Shown here one piece after another: positions 1 to 8,988 of a DNA stretch of 64,000 nucleotides (positions within the stretch are counted from its first letter, which is position 1; the number at the start of each line of letters is the position of its first letter). Source of the stretch: Streptomyces orinoci (GTDB lineage Bacteria; Actinomycetota; Actinomycetes; Streptomycetales; Streptomycetaceae); assembly GCF_003121295.1 (NCBI RefSeq), contig NZ_PHNC01000007.1, positions 1-64,000 on the forward strand, written 5' to 3'. The position numbers were made by a program, and so were the translations under genes. Below the pieces are notes generated by a model. It was not told where the DNA came from, ran no database searches, and saw nothing but the letters and a program-made list of their open reading frames with translations.

Positions 1-604
1 CCCTGTCCGTCCGCACGGTGAGCACCGCGAGCAGGGGTGCGCTCCCCTCGGCGGGGACGCTGCACACCAGGTGGTGGACGCCCGGGCCCAGGGATTCGAC
101 CAGCCGGCGCACCGCCAGTGAGGCCCGGGCGAGCGCCGCCCGTCCGATGTCCTCGCCACAGGTGTCGCAGTCGCCCCGGGTCAGCAGTGCGCCGGCGCGT
201 TCCCGGACGGCCCGCTGTTCGCTCTCCCGCACCAGACGCGGGAGCAGCCGGGTGAGGGGCTGGCCGCGGTATTCCAGCGTCGCCCCGGCGGCAGCCATCT
301 CGGCGGTGTAACGAGTGCGGCTGGAGGGGGAGTCGGGGTCCAGATGGAGGTGTGCGCAGTAGGCCGCGTAGCCGGTGGGGTCGAAGCGGGCGACGCTGGT
401 GTGGCCGCCCCGGGCGGCCAGTGAGCGCAACAGCGCGTCCATCCGCCGCAGATAGGCGGCGTGGTCGTCGAAGGTGAAGCTCCGGTAGCGCCGCATGGCG
501 GCGAAGTCGGCCTCGTCGGCCAACACCGCGACGGTGCTGGCCACTTCCTCCTCGGGCGGCCGCCCGGTGCCGGTCCGGGCGCGGACGTTGTCGGTGTGTG
601 CCAT
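1..604 (-). CDS. hypothetical protein, 3' end cut by window edge
   Basis: The frame opens at an ATG at 604 and stays open to the left edge, so about 201 residues are visible and the C-terminus is missing. Codon third positions are strongly G/C, which separates this frame from the overlapping ones. The protein begins MAHTDNVRARTG and has a soluble, mixed composition, with a CDTC pair near residue 155. No signal peptide or membrane segment is visible. I do not recognise the family. It runs in the same direction as acetoacetyl-CoA synthetase but about 95 nt downstream of it, so co-transcription is possible. A CTGCAG-rich stretch with GGGGGAGT precedes the ATG and may be its ribosome-binding site. 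Confidence 0.7.
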   Translation of the reverse strand, partial: MAHTDNVRARTGTGRPPEEEVASTVAVLADEADFAAMRRYRSFTFDDHAAYLRRMDALLRSLAARGGHTSVARFDPTGYAAYCAHLHLDPDSPSSRTRYTAEMAAAGATLEYRGQPLTRLLPRLVRESEQRAVRERAGALLTRGDCDTCGEDIGRAALARASLAVRRLVESLGPGVHHLVCSVPAEGSAPLLAVLTVRTDR

Positions 605-699
605 GGTTCCACTCCCCCTGCAGGTCGCACGGTGATCCAGTGCTCACTCACCGTAACCGGGGGCACTGACAACGCCCTTGGGGCGGGGAACGGTGCAGG

Positions 700-2712
700 T
701 CAGGCGGTGGCGCGGCGGCGTCCCAGCTCCTCGTAGAAGGAGAGCAGCGCCGGGTTGTCCACCGAGCCGGGATTGACCGCCTTGGCCAGGGGGGTGCCCT
801 GGAGCAGCCGTTTGACCGGGACTTCGATGCGCTTGCCGGTCAAAGTGTGCGGAATCGCCGCCACTTGGATGACCTCATCGGGTACATGCCGGGGCGAGAG
901 CTGTTCCCGGATGGTCCGCTTGATCTTCTCCAGCAGGGCGTCGTCCAGTTCGGCGCCGGGGGCGAGGTGGACGAACAGCGGCATCCAGTAGCCGCCTTCC
1001 GGCTGTTCCACGCCGATGACCAGGGACTCGCGGATTTCCGGGAGGCGTTCGACGGCCTCGTAGATATCCGCCGAACCCATGCGGACGCCCTGGCGGTTGA
1101 GGGTGGAGTCGGAGCGGCCGTGGATGATGACGCTGCCGCGCGAGGTGAGCGTGATCCAGTCGCCGTGCCGCCAGACACCGGGGTACATCTCGAAGTAGCT
1201 CTCCCGGTAGCGGCCGCCGTCGGGGTCGTTCCAGAAGCGGACCGGCATGGAGGGCATGGGTGCGGTGACCACCAGCTCGCCCACCTCGTCGATGACCGGT
1301 TTGCCCTGGGCGTCCCAGGCCTGGAGGTCGGTGCCCAGGCCGGAGGCCTGGAGTTCGCCGATGTACACCGGCAGGGTGGGCACCGCTCCGGCGAAGCAGC
1401 TGCACACATCGGTGCCGCCGCTGACCGAGGCGATCCACATGTCCTCGGCGACCTCGTCGTGGATCCAGCGGAAGCCGTCCGGTGGCAGCGGTGATCCGGT
1501 GGTGGCCACACAGCGGACCCGGGACAGGTCCAGGTCGCGGCCGGGGTGGAGGTCCGCCTTGCGGCAGGCCATCACATAGGCGGCGGAGGTGCCGAAGAGG
1601 GTGGTGCCGGTGCGTTCGGCCACCCGCCACTGGGCCGCGGTGTCGGGGTGGGCGGGGCTGCCGTCGTAGAGCACCACGGTGGCGCCCACCAGCAGGCCGG
1701 AGACCAGGAAGTTCCACATCATCCAGCCGGTGGAGGTGTACCAGAAGAAGCGGTCGCCGGGCCCCAGGTCGCAGTGCAGGGTGAGCTGTTTGAGGTGCTC
1801 GGCCAGGATGCCGCCCTGGGACTGGACGATGGCCTTGGGCAGGCCGGTGGTACCGGAGGAGTAGAGCACCCACAGCGGATGGTCGAAGGGGACCTGCTCG
1901 AAGACCGGCTCGGTGTCCGCCGAGGTGAGGGCGGACCATTCCAGTGTGCCCTCGGGTGCCTCGGTGCCCAGCAGCGGGATGTGCACCACGGCGCGCAGCG
2001 TGGGCAGTTGGGCGCGCAGTTCGGCGACCACCTCGGTGCGGTCATGGCGCTTGCCGCCGTACTGGTAGCCGTCAACGGTGAACAGCACCACCGGTTCGAC
2101 CTGTTGGAACCGGTCCAGCACGCTGCGGGCGCCGAAGTCGGGGGCGCAGGAGGTCCATACGCCGCCGACGGCCGCGGTGGCCAGCAGGGCGATCACGGCC
2201 TGCGGGATGTTGGGCAGATAACCGCTGACCCGGTCGCCGGGGCGCACGCCCAGCCGGCGCAGTTCGGCGGCCAGCGAGCCCACCTGGCGGCGGAGTTCGA
2301 CCCAGGAGACGGGGCGCGGCTGATGGGTCTCGTCCACATACAGCAGCGCGGGCTCCCCGGCGCGTGCGCCGTCCTCGGCGGCGCGCAGGGCGTGCTCGGC
2401 GTAGTTGAGGGTGGCGCCGGGGAACCAGGTGGCGCCGGGCATGGTGCGGTCGGCGAGGACGCGCTGGTACGGGGTGGTGAAGCGCACCCGGCACCATTCG
2501 GTGGCCGCCGCCCAGAAGCGTTCCAGCTCCTCCACCGACCAGCGGTGCAGGTCGGCGTAGCTCGCCACCGGGTCGCCGGGGACCGGCGCGGGGGCGCCAT
2601 GGTGCCGGGCGGCCCAGGCGTGGAAGCGGGTGATCTGCGCGCCGGCGACGCGGTCCGCTGAGGGGTACCACAGGGGCTGCGGTGCTTCGGCGGGCTGCGG
2701 TGCGCTGGTCAT
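700..2712 (-). CDS. aacS: acetoacetyl-CoA synthetase (acetoacetate--CoA ligase)
   Basis: ANL-superfamily adenylating enzyme that activates acetoacetate with ATP and CoA in the cytoplasm. I place the start at the ATG at 2712 (MTSAPQPAEAPQPLWYPS), giving 670 residues, typical of the family; the open frame reaches further upstream but the extra residues look non-coding. Visible motifs: the N-terminal LWYPS...ITRF region of the family, YSSGTTGLPKAIVQS (AMP-binding P-loop, about residue 280), the FFWYTSTGWMMWN substrate-pocket segment, HGRSDSTLNRQGVRMG (hinge/A8), and TLTGKRIEVPVK with the C-terminal catalytic lysine. GGGAGC precedes the start. It is divergent from the GH31 gene across about 200 nt. 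AacS is the specific call because of the length and the FWYTSTGW block; propionyl-CoA synthetase is the less likely alternative. Confidence 0.92.
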   Translation of the reverse strand: MTSAPQPAEAPQPLWYPSADRVAGAQITRFHAWAARHHGAPAPVPGDPVASYADLHRWSVEELERFWAAATEWCRVRFTTPYQRVLADRTMPGATWFPGATLNYAEHALRAAEDGARAGEPALLYVDETHQPRPVSWVELRRQVGSLAAELRRLGVRPGDRVSGYLPNIPQAVIALLATAAVGGVWTSCAPDFGARSVLDRFQQVEPVVLFTVDGYQYGGKRHDRTEVVAELRAQLPTLRAVVHIPLLGTEAPEGTLEWSALTSADTEPVFEQVPFDHPLWVLYSSGTTGLPKAIVQSQGGILAEHLKQLTLHCDLGPGDRFFWYTSTGWMMWNFLVSGLLVGATVVLYDGSPAHPDTAAQWRVAERTGTTLFGTSAAYVMACRKADLHPGRDLDLSRVRCVATTGSPLPPDGFRWIHDEVAEDMWIASVSGGTDVCSCFAGAVPTLPVYIGELQASGLGTDLQAWDAQGKPVIDEVGELVVTAPMPSMPVRFWNDPDGGRYRESYFEMYPGVWRHGDWITLTSRGSVIIHGRSDSTLNRQGVRMGSADIYEAVERLPEIRESLVIGVEQPEGGYWMPLFVHLAPGAELDDALLEKIKRTIREQLSPRHVPDEVIQVAAIPHTLTGKRIEVPVKRLLQGTPLAKAVNPGSVDNPALLSFYEELGRRRATA

Positions 2713-2911
2713 CTGCTTGCTCCCGGGGTGCGCGTGGTCGGCGTCACCGCGTTCATCAGGGTGGGTGCACGCGGCTGACCAGGACGATGCCATGTGATCG
2801 AGTCGTGCACCAGGGTCTGCGCCGCATCTCACTTCGGGATGGCCACTAGGGGCTTTTTCAGGGGTGAACGGATGCTGAACGCACCTCGGCCCGGCCGGAG
2901 TCGATGGCAGG

Positions 2912-5269
2912 GTGAGCGCTATGGATGCGCGTGACCTGGGACGGTCGGTCAAGTGGGTGACTTCGTTCAGGATGGTGGGGGCGGCGCGGGTGCTGCGGTC
3001 GGTGCGGTCGGCCTGGCGGAACCGGCGGCTGGACGCGGCGGGTCTGCCCCGGCCGGGGGCGGAGCGTGCCCGGGTGCCGGGTGCGGCGGTGGAGGCCCGG
3101 CCGCTGCCCGGGGGCGGGGTGATCCGTTTCGCCCGGTCCTCGCTGCTGGTGCGGGTGGCGGCGGGCGGTGCGGTGTTCTGCGGCTGGGACGGGGCCGGAC
3201 CACAGCCCTCCTATGCGCTGGCGGGGGCGGTGCCGGAGGTGGACGACCGGGTGGTGCTGGAGCCGGATACCGATGGCGGCTGGCGGGTGGTCTCGGAGCG
3301 GCTGCTGGTGGTGGTCTCCCGGCATGGTGCGGTGGAGGTGCGTACGCCGGGCGGGGTGGTGCTGCGGCGTGACCAGCCCCCGCGCTGGTGGGAGCCGGTG
3401 GAGGTGGCGGCCGGGGAGGGCGGGCCGCGCTGGATGCAGCGGGCCGAAGTCCCGCCGGACGCACGCCACTTCGGTCTGGGCGGCCGCTCGGCGGGCCCCC
3501 GGCTGCGGGATGGTGTCTACCGGCTGTGGAACACCGATCCGGGGGGTTCCTTCCAGCCGGGTGACGATCCGCTCTATCTGACCATGCCGGTGCAGCTGGT
3601 GGTGGCCGACGCGGGGACGCATCTGGTGTTCCACGACAACTCCTTTGACGGCCGGGTGAGTTTGTGGGAGGGCGAGGAGGGGGCTGGTTCCGGGCATGAC
3701 CGGCCGGGCCGTTCCGAGATCCGGATGGAGGGCGGCCCGCTGCGCTACTGGGTGCTGGTGGGCACGCCCGCCCGGGTGCTGCGCAACTGGGCGGTGCTGA
3801 CCGGCGGGGCGGCGCTGCCGCCGGCCTGGGCGCTGGGCCATCACCACTCACGCTGGGGCTTCGGCGGTGCCGAGGAGGTACGACGGGTGGTGGCCGGCTA
3901 TCGGGAGCGCGGCCTTCCGCTGTCCGCGGTCCATCTGGACATCGACCACTACCGGGGCCACCGGGTGTTCACCGTGGACCGGGAGCACTTTCCCGATCTG
4001 CCGGGCCTGGCCCGGGAGCTGGGCGAGTCGGGGGTGCGTCTGGTGTCGATCGTGGATCCGGGGATCAAGGCGGAGCCCGGGCTGGCGGTCTACGACGGCG
4101 GGCTGGCGGTGGATGCCTTTGTCCGCGATCCCCGGGGCGAGCCGGTGCGCGGGGAGGTGTGGTCGGGTGAGTCGGTGTATCCGGACTTTACGGATCCGCT
4201 GGTGCGCGAGTGGTGGGGTGGGCTGTACGCGGAGCGGCTGGCCGAGGGCTTCTCCGGTTTCTGGCACGACATGAATGAACCGGTGTCCTTCTCGGCCTTC
4301 GGTGACCAGTCGCTGCCGCGTTCCGCCCGGCATGTGCTGGAGGGCCGGGGCGGTGACCACCGGGAGGCGCACAATGTCTATGGCCTGCTGATGACCCGGG
4401 CGGCATACGAGGGCCTGCGGGTCCTGCGGCCGGCGGAGCGGCCGTTTCTCTTCTCCCGTTCCGGCTGGGCGGGGATGCAGCGCTATGGCGGGACCTGGTC
4501 GGGGGATGTGGCCACCGGCTGGCCGGGACTGCGGGCCTCACTGGCGCTGGTGCTGGGCCTGGGGCTGTGCGGAGTTCCCTATTCCGGGCCGGATATCGGG
4601 GGGTTCACCGGTTCGCCCTCACCGGAGTTGTATCTGCGCTGGTTTCAACTGGGCTCCTTTCTCCCGCTGTTCCGCACCCATTCGGCGATCTCGACGGGCC
4701 GGCGGGAGCCTTGGGAGTTCGGTCCCGAGGTGCTGGAGCATGCGGGGACGGCACTGCGGGAGCGGCAGCGCCTGTTGCCTTACTGGATGACCCTGGCCCA
4801 GCTGGCCCGGCGCACCGGTGCCCCCTATGTGCGTCCGCTGTGGTGGCGGGCGCCGGAGGACCGCGCGCTGCGGGACTGCGAGGATGCCTTTCTGCTGGGC
4901 GATTCGCTGCTGGTGGCGCCGGTGCTGGAGCAGGGTACGGACCGGCGGGCGGTGCGGCTGCCGCGCGGCTGCTGGTATGACACCGCGACGGGGCGCCTCC
5001 ATGAGGGGCCCGGGCAGGTGCTGCTGGACGCGCCGCTGTCCCGGATCCCGGTGCTGGCACGGGCCGGTGCGGTGCTGCCGGTCGCCGCGCCGGACGGCTC
5101 GGTGGAGCTGGAGGTGTGGACACCGGCCCCCGGGCGTACCGGTGGCGGGGTGCTGATCGGGGAGGACGGGGTGGTGACGCGGTTCACCTCGCGCCGCCGG
5201 GATCAGACGGTGCGGGTGGAGCAGGAGGGTGCGGCGGAGGTGGCGTATCCGGTACGGGTACGCGGCTGA
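2912..5269 (+). CDS. glycoside hydrolase family 31 (alpha-glucosidase-like)
   Basis: Retaining alpha-glycosidase of about 785 residues, probably cytoplasmic because no signal peptide is seen. The (beta/alpha)8 core starts near residue 300 with HHSRWGFGG and VHLDIDHYRG. FWHDMNEP near residue 448 carries the GH31 nucleophile Asp, and SRSGWAGMQRYGGTWSGD carries the downstream acid/base region. PDIGGF and FLPLFRTHS complete the family pattern, followed by C-terminal beta domains with LLVAPVLEQG. The GTG at 2912 is the first start; an ATG at 2972 (MVGAARVL) is an alternative. Substrate (maltose, isomaltose, xyloside) cannot be read from sequence. It converges on cvnB with a hairpin terminator between them. 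Confidence 0.9.
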   Translation: MSAMDARDLGRSVKWVTSFRMVGAARVLRSVRSAWRNRRLDAAGLPRPGAERARVPGAAVEARPLPGGGVIRFARSSLLVRVAAGGAVFCGWDGAGPQPSYALAGAVPEVDDRVVLEPDTDGGWRVVSERLLVVVSRHGAVEVRTPGGVVLRRDQPPRWWEPVEVAAGEGGPRWMQRAEVPPDARHFGLGGRSAGPRLRDGVYRLWNTDPGGSFQPGDDPLYLTMPVQLVVADAGTHLVFHDNSFDGRVSLWEGEEGAGSGHDRPGRSEIRMEGGPLRYWVLVGTPARVLRNWAVLTGGAALPPAWALGHHHSRWGFGGAEEVRRVVAGYRERGLPLSAVHLDIDHYRGHRVFTVDREHFPDLPGLARELGESGVRLVSIVDPGIKAEPGLAVYDGGLAVDAFVRDPRGEPVRGEVWSGESVYPDFTDPLVREWWGGLYAERLAEGFSGFWHDMNEPVSFSAFGDQSLPRSARHVLEGRGGDHREAHNVYGLLMTRAAYEGLRVLRPAERPFLFSRSGWAGMQRYGGTWSGDVATGWPGLRASLALVLGLGLCGVPYSGPDIGGFTGSPSPELYLRWFQLGSFLPLFRTHSAISTGRREPWEFGPEVLEHAGTALRERQRLLPYWMTLAQLARRTGAPYVRPLWWRAPEDRALRDCEDAFLLGDSLLVAPVLEQGTDRRAVRLPRGCWYDTATGRLHEGPGQVLLDAPLSRIPVLARAGAVLPVAAPDGSVELEVWTPAPGRTGGGVLIGEDGVVTRFTSRRRDQTVRVEQEGAAEVAYPVRVRG

Positions 5270-5280
5270 GCGGGCCCGGC

Positions 5281-5307
5281 CCCGCCCCGCCGGGTGAGCG
5301 GGGCGGG
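5281..5307. terminator. hairpin between convergent GH31 gene and cvnB
   Basis: Perfect 10-bp arms CCCGCCCCGC and GCGGGGCGGG around a 7-nt loop. It lies 12 nt past the GH31 stop and 25 nt past the cvnB stop, so it could serve both directions. Confidence 0.6.
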
Positions 5308-5331
5308 TCAGGCGGTGCCGGGGCGCGTTCC

Positions 5332-5775
5332 TCAGCCGCCCGATGTGGCCCGCGGCTCACTCGCCAGGTGGGCGCCCACCCGCTGCACCAGCAGCGTCAT
5401 CTCATAGGCCACCAGGCCGATGTCGGAGTCGGCGTCGGCGAGTACGGCCAGCGCGCTGCCCTGCCCGGCGGCGGTGACAAACAGAAAGGCCTTGTCCAGT
5501 TCGACCACGGTCTGGCGTACCTGTCCGGCGTCGAAGCGCTGGCCCACGCCCTTGGCCAGGCTGTGGAAGCCGGAGGAGATGGCGGCCAGGTGCTCGCCGT
5601 CCTCGCGGGTGAGGTCCTTGGAGGTGCCGATGGGCAGGCCGTCGCCGGAGAGCACCAGCGCCTGGCGGATGGTGCCCACCCGCTCGACCAGATCGTCCAG
5701 CAGCCAGTTGAGTTTGCCCGCGCCGGCCCCCTGGCCCACGGTGGTCTCCGGCGAAGCGTTGCTTATGGCGGTCAT
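5332..5775 (-). CDS. cvnB: Roadblock/LC7 domain protein (CvnB type)
   Basis: Cytoplasmic 147-residue protein of the MglB/Roadblock family, which in Streptomyces conservons partners a membrane sensor kinase and a Ras-like GTPase. The pattern LNWLLDDLVERVGTIRQALVLSGDGLPIGTS, then ISSGFHSLAKG and VELDKAFLFVTAAGQGSALAVLAD, is typical. Its ATG overlaps the cvnA stop by 4 nt (ATGA), so the two are co-translated. The usual following genes cvnC (DUF742) and cvnD (GTPase) are absent: the operon ends here, facing a convergent gene. Confidence 0.9.
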   Translation of the reverse strand: MTAISNASPETTVGQGAGAGKLNWLLDDLVERVGTIRQALVLSGDGLPIGTSKDLTREDGEHLAAISSGFHSLAKGVGQRFDAGQVRQTVVELDKAFLFVTAAGQGSALAVLADADSDIGLVAYEMTLLVQRVGAHLASEPRATSGG

Positions 5776-8252
5776 CGACCGTCCCTCTCAGTTGTCGTTC
5801 CTGGTGCGGTGGTTCTGGGTGAAGGCGGGGTGCCGCGGCCATGTTCCCGGCCGCGCCGCCAGCCTCGTTGGAGGGCCGTCATCCTGGCCCGTACCTCCTC
5901 GGCGTCCCGCGGCGGGGGCTCGGCCTCCGGTGGCCTGGGCGGCTGCGGCCGGCGGGGGCGCCGGGGCAGGCCGCCCGGTGGCGTGGGTTCCGCCTCCGGC
6001 AGTGCGTCGGTCAGGGTGCGTCCATGGTCGGAGACCAGCACGGGGGTGCGGCGACGCGGCGGTCCGGTGGCCTCTCCCGTCCTTGGACGCGGCCGCTCGG
6101 CCGCCGGGCGCGGGCCGGATAAACGCTCGCCCGGCGAGTGCTCACCCGATGAGCGCTCACCCGGGCTGCCGGGCAGACCGGATAGGCCGGACAAGCCCGG
6201 TAAGGGCTCCCCCGATAAGTGCGGGATGGCGAGATGGCGCGGCCCTGGCTCGAACGGGGAGAGCGGCGGCTCCAGTTCGACCGGGGCCCGCCGCGCCGGA
6301 CGTCCGCTCGCCACGGCCCCGGCCTCCGGCTCCGGCTCCGCCCCGGCCGGGATGTCGGTGAGCAGGGCGGAGGGCAGCAGCACCACGGCGGTGGTGCCGC
6401 CATAGGGCGAGGGCTGCAGCGAGACCCTGATGCCATGGCTCCTGGCCAGTCTGCTGACCACGAACAGCCCCAGCCGGTCGGTGCGGGAGAGTTCGAACTC
6501 CGGGGCCTCGGCCAGGGCGAGATTGGCCTCGATGAGCGCGTCGGGGGGAAGTCCTGGGCCACGGTCGTGGATCTCCATGGTGAAGCCGTTGGCCACCCGG
6601 CTGCCGACCACCTGCACCGCGGTATGCGGCGGGGAGAAGACGGTGGCGTTCTCCAGGAGTTCGGCCAGCAGATGGGTGAGGTCCAGGACGGCGGCGCCGG
6701 GCACCGCCAGCTCCGGCAGCCGGCGCAGTTCGATGCGCCCGCAGTCCTCGACCTCGGCGGCGGCCGAGCGGACCACCTCCATCAGCGGCACCGGCCGGCA
6801 CCACTTGCGGGAGCCGGTGGTGCCCGAGAGGATCACCAGGCTCTCGGCATACCGGCGCATCCGGGTGGCGAGGTGGTCCAGCCGCTGCAGGTCGGCCAGT
6901 TCCGCGGAGTCCTCGGTACGGCGTTCCATCTCCTCCAGCAGGGCCAGCTGACGGTGGAGCAGTACCTGGTTGCGGTGGGCGAAGTTGACGAACACCTCGG
7001 AGACCTTGCGCCGGGTGCCGGCCTGTTTGACGGCCGCCTCCACGGCGGCGCGCTGCAGGGTGTTGAGCGCCCGGCCGACCTGGCCCAGTTCATTGGGCGG
7101 GTAGTCCAGCAAGGGCGCTTCGGTCTCCACATCGACCCGTTCTCCGGCGGCCAGTCTGCGCAGCAGTCCGGGCAGCCGCACCCCGGACACCTCATGGGCC
7201 TCCCGCCGCAGCCGGTGCAGTTCCTGGACCAGGGCACGGCCGATCCGCCAGGAGACCACCAGCGAGCAGGCCAGGGCGATCAGTCCGAGCAGCCCGGCGA
7301 CGGCGGCCTTGACCATCACGGCGTCGGCCACCGGCTCCAGCCGGTCCCGGTAACGGGCCGCGGCGTCGCTGTCCATCCGGGACAGGTCGTCCAGCACCGA
7401 GCCCACGGTGGCCTGCCAGCGCCGCTGGGCGACGGCATGGACGGCGGGGCGGCCGGCGCCGGCCGTGATCACCGCCTCCTCGGCGGTGGTCAGCGCATGG
7501 GCGTTGCCGCCGCGCCAGTAGTCCTCGTAGAGCTTCTGGTCGGCCACCGGCAGGGCGCTGAGGTTGGTGTTGTAGAGGATCCGGCGGTCGGCCACCCGGT
7601 CGGCGAAGCCGCGCAGTTCCCGGGCGTTCATGGTGCCGGCCGTGAACGCGGCGGCAAGCAGGGCGTCTTCGCGGGAGACCGCCTCATGGGCGCGGCCCAG
7701 GCCGAGCAGGGCGCGCCCCTGCTTGGCCAGGTCGGCGTCCTGGACGCCGCCGAGGCTGCCCAGCAACTCGTAGTAGGGGTCGATGAGTTCGTTGTAGGCG
7801 CGGTAGGCGCCGTACCGGTCCACGGTGCGTTCGCCGATCTTGCGGCGCAGCGCGGGCAGGCCGTCCATGGCCGCTTCCACGGTGTGCAGCCGGTCGGCGG
7901 TGCCGGCGGACATGTCCTCGCGCAGGTCGCCATCGACACCGGAGCGGAAGCGGGCCACCGTGCGGTCGGTCGCCCGCTGTGCGGAGCGCAGGCCGGCCGC
8001 CGGCCCGGAGCGGGGAGCGGCAAGATAGACCAGGGTCTGACGGCGTTCCTCACGCAGTGCCTGGATGGTGCTGTCAACGGGTCTGCAGATCTTGCGCACC
8101 ACCTCACCGGCCGAGAACAGCCGGGCGGCCTCCCTTCCAGTGATCACGGTGGCGAAGGCCCACAGAGCGGTCAGGGACACCAACGGCACCAGCAGCAGCG
8201 CCACGATCTTCCGGCGGATGGACTTTCCGCGAAAGGGCATGGCCTCCCCCAC
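5772..8252 (-). CDS. cvnA: Conservon sensor histidine kinase with nitrate/nitrite-sensing domain
   Basis: Membrane sensor of about 826 residues. TM1 is IVALLLVPLVSLTALWAF near residue 18. A NIT-like extracellular domain follows (TIQALREERRQTLVYLA). TM2 is near residue 315 (AVAGLLGLIALACSLVV), then a HAMP-like linker and HATPase region with N-box ELLENATVFSPP (about 527) and DRGPGLPPD (about 560). The last ~190 residues are Pro/Arg/Glu-rich and look disordered. In this family the phospho-acceptor His region is degenerate, and the protein is thought to work with Roadblock/GTPase partners. Start could be the GTG at 8252 or the ATG at 8240. Overlaps cvnB by 4 nt. Confidence 0.88.
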   Translation of the reverse strand: MGEAMPFRGKSIRRKIVALLLVPLVSLTALWAFATVITGREAARLFSAGEVVRKICRPVDSTIQALREERRQTLVYLAAPRSGPAAGLRSAQRATDRTVARFRSGVDGDLREDMSAGTADRLHTVEAAMDGLPALRRKIGERTVDRYGAYRAYNELIDPYYELLGSLGGVQDADLAKQGRALLGLGRAHEAVSREDALLAAAFTAGTMNARELRGFADRVADRRILYNTNLSALPVADQKLYEDYWRGGNAHALTTAEEAVITAGAGRPAVHAVAQRRWQATVGSVLDDLSRMDSDAAARYRDRLEPVADAVMVKAAVAGLLGLIALACSLVVSWRIGRALVQELHRLRREAHEVSGVRLPGLLRRLAAGERVDVETEAPLLDYPPNELGQVGRALNTLQRAAVEAAVKQAGTRRKVSEVFVNFAHRNQVLLHRQLALLEEMERRTEDSAELADLQRLDHLATRMRRYAESLVILSGTTGSRKWCRPVPLMEVVRSAAAEVEDCGRIELRRLPELAVPGAAVLDLTHLLAELLENATVFSPPHTAVQVVGSRVANGFTMEIHDRGPGLPPDALIEANLALAEAPEFELSRTDRLGLFVVSRLARSHGIRVSLQPSPYGGTTAVVLLPSALLTDIPAGAEPEPEAGAVASGRPARRAPVELEPPLSPFEPGPRHLAIPHLSGEPLPGLSGLSGLPGSPGERSSGEHSPGERLSGPRPAAERPRPRTGEATGPPRRRTPVLVSDHGRTLTDALPEAEPTPPGGLPRRPRRPQPPRPPEAEPPPRDAEEVRARMTALQRGWRRGREHGRGTPPSPRTTAPGTTTERDGR

Positions 8253-8518
8253 GTCCTCCCGGCGGCACGGGAGGTGGTGTTCGACAGTAATGCTGCGTGA
8301 GCCTACTACTGCGAGGTAGACGCTCGAAGACCCGTACGGACCGGAAATGCGGGCCTGGCCCAGACCAACTACCGCTATTTACTCAGAATTTGCCGGATAT
8401 TTCCGGGTGGCCGATCCGCTGTGCCCCACTGCGGCCCGTTTTTCCCGGCCGGGTTATTTTGGGAGGCGATTCGGGAATGGCCCGGACATCAGGCAGCCGC
8501 TGGGGGAGGTGAGCCGCC

Positions 8519-8866
8519 GTGCATCAGTCAACTACGCGTCCAGGGCGGGTTCGCAGGCCGCTGTGGGTGGAGGAGCCGGTCCATCGGCCAAGAATGCCGG
8601 ATCCGGTGCGTACCGCGGCGGTACGGGCCGTGGTCATTGTGGCGGTGACCCTGGTTCAGGCCATGGTGGCGCTGCTGTTCACGCTGGCGGCGTCCTGGTG
8701 GGCGTTTCCGGCGGTGCTGTGCACGGTGGCCCTGACGGTGGCGGCGACCTGGGCGGTGCTGGATGTGTGGGTGACCCGGCAGGTCTGGCGGCAGCGTAAT
8801 GGGGTCATCTCGGTGCCGAGCAGTTCCGCGCGGGCACCGCGGGTGCGGCGGCCTCGTTACCCGTGA
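8519..8866 (+). CDS. small two-TM hypothetical protein
   Basis: A 115-residue protein starting at GTG 8519 (MHQSTTRPGRVRRPLW) with a GGGGGAGG ribosome-binding site just upstream. A basic N-terminus is followed by two hydrophobic helices, AVRAVVIVAVTLVQAMVALLF and a second spanning FPAVLCTVALTVAATWAVL, then a basic tail VTRQVWRQRNG...RRPRYP. Topology suggests both ends inside. Function unknown. It is divergent from cvnA across about 265 nt and converges on the SMC-like gene, with a repeat/terminator between. Confidence 0.65.
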   Translation: MHQSTTRPGRVRRPLWVEEPVHRPRMPDPVRTAAVRAVVIVAVTLVQAMVALLFTLAASWWAFPAVLCTVALTVAATWAVLDVWVTRQVWRQRNGVISVPSSSARAPRVRRPRYP

Positions 8867-8911
8867 GCGCCGGGCTCGCACCCGGGCGGTCCTTCGTCCG
8901 CGGATGCGTTG

Positions 8912-8980
8912 TGGCTGGTCGCGCCCACGCGGCGGAGCCGCATGATGCCGCCGCTCCCGCGCCCCTTTGGGGCGCGGGGG
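8912..8980. repeat. dispersed gene-end repeat, copy 1, with terminator hairpin
   Basis: Starts with TGGCTGGTCGCGCCCACG, continues through GCGGAGCCGCAT and ends in the perfect hairpin CCCGCGCCCC-TTT-GGGGCGCGGG (8956-8978). It separates two convergent genes (stops at 8866 and 8989), consistent with bidirectional termination. Related copies occur at 14.7, 21.1, 29.2, 36.9-37.0, 44.0, 44.1 and 44.3 kb. Confidence 0.7.
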
Positions 8981-8988
8981 CGAACCGC

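Noticed and set aside
6219..8300. 693-residue open frame on the plus strand opposite cvnA
   Set aside because: Gly/Gln/His-rich mirror translation of a high-GC gene; no motif, no ribosome-binding site, and cvnA has clear domains.
8519..8866. Small gene downstream of the SMC operon as a JetD substitute
   Set aside because: It is convergent, about 115 residues and a two-TM membrane protein, with no nuclease motif.
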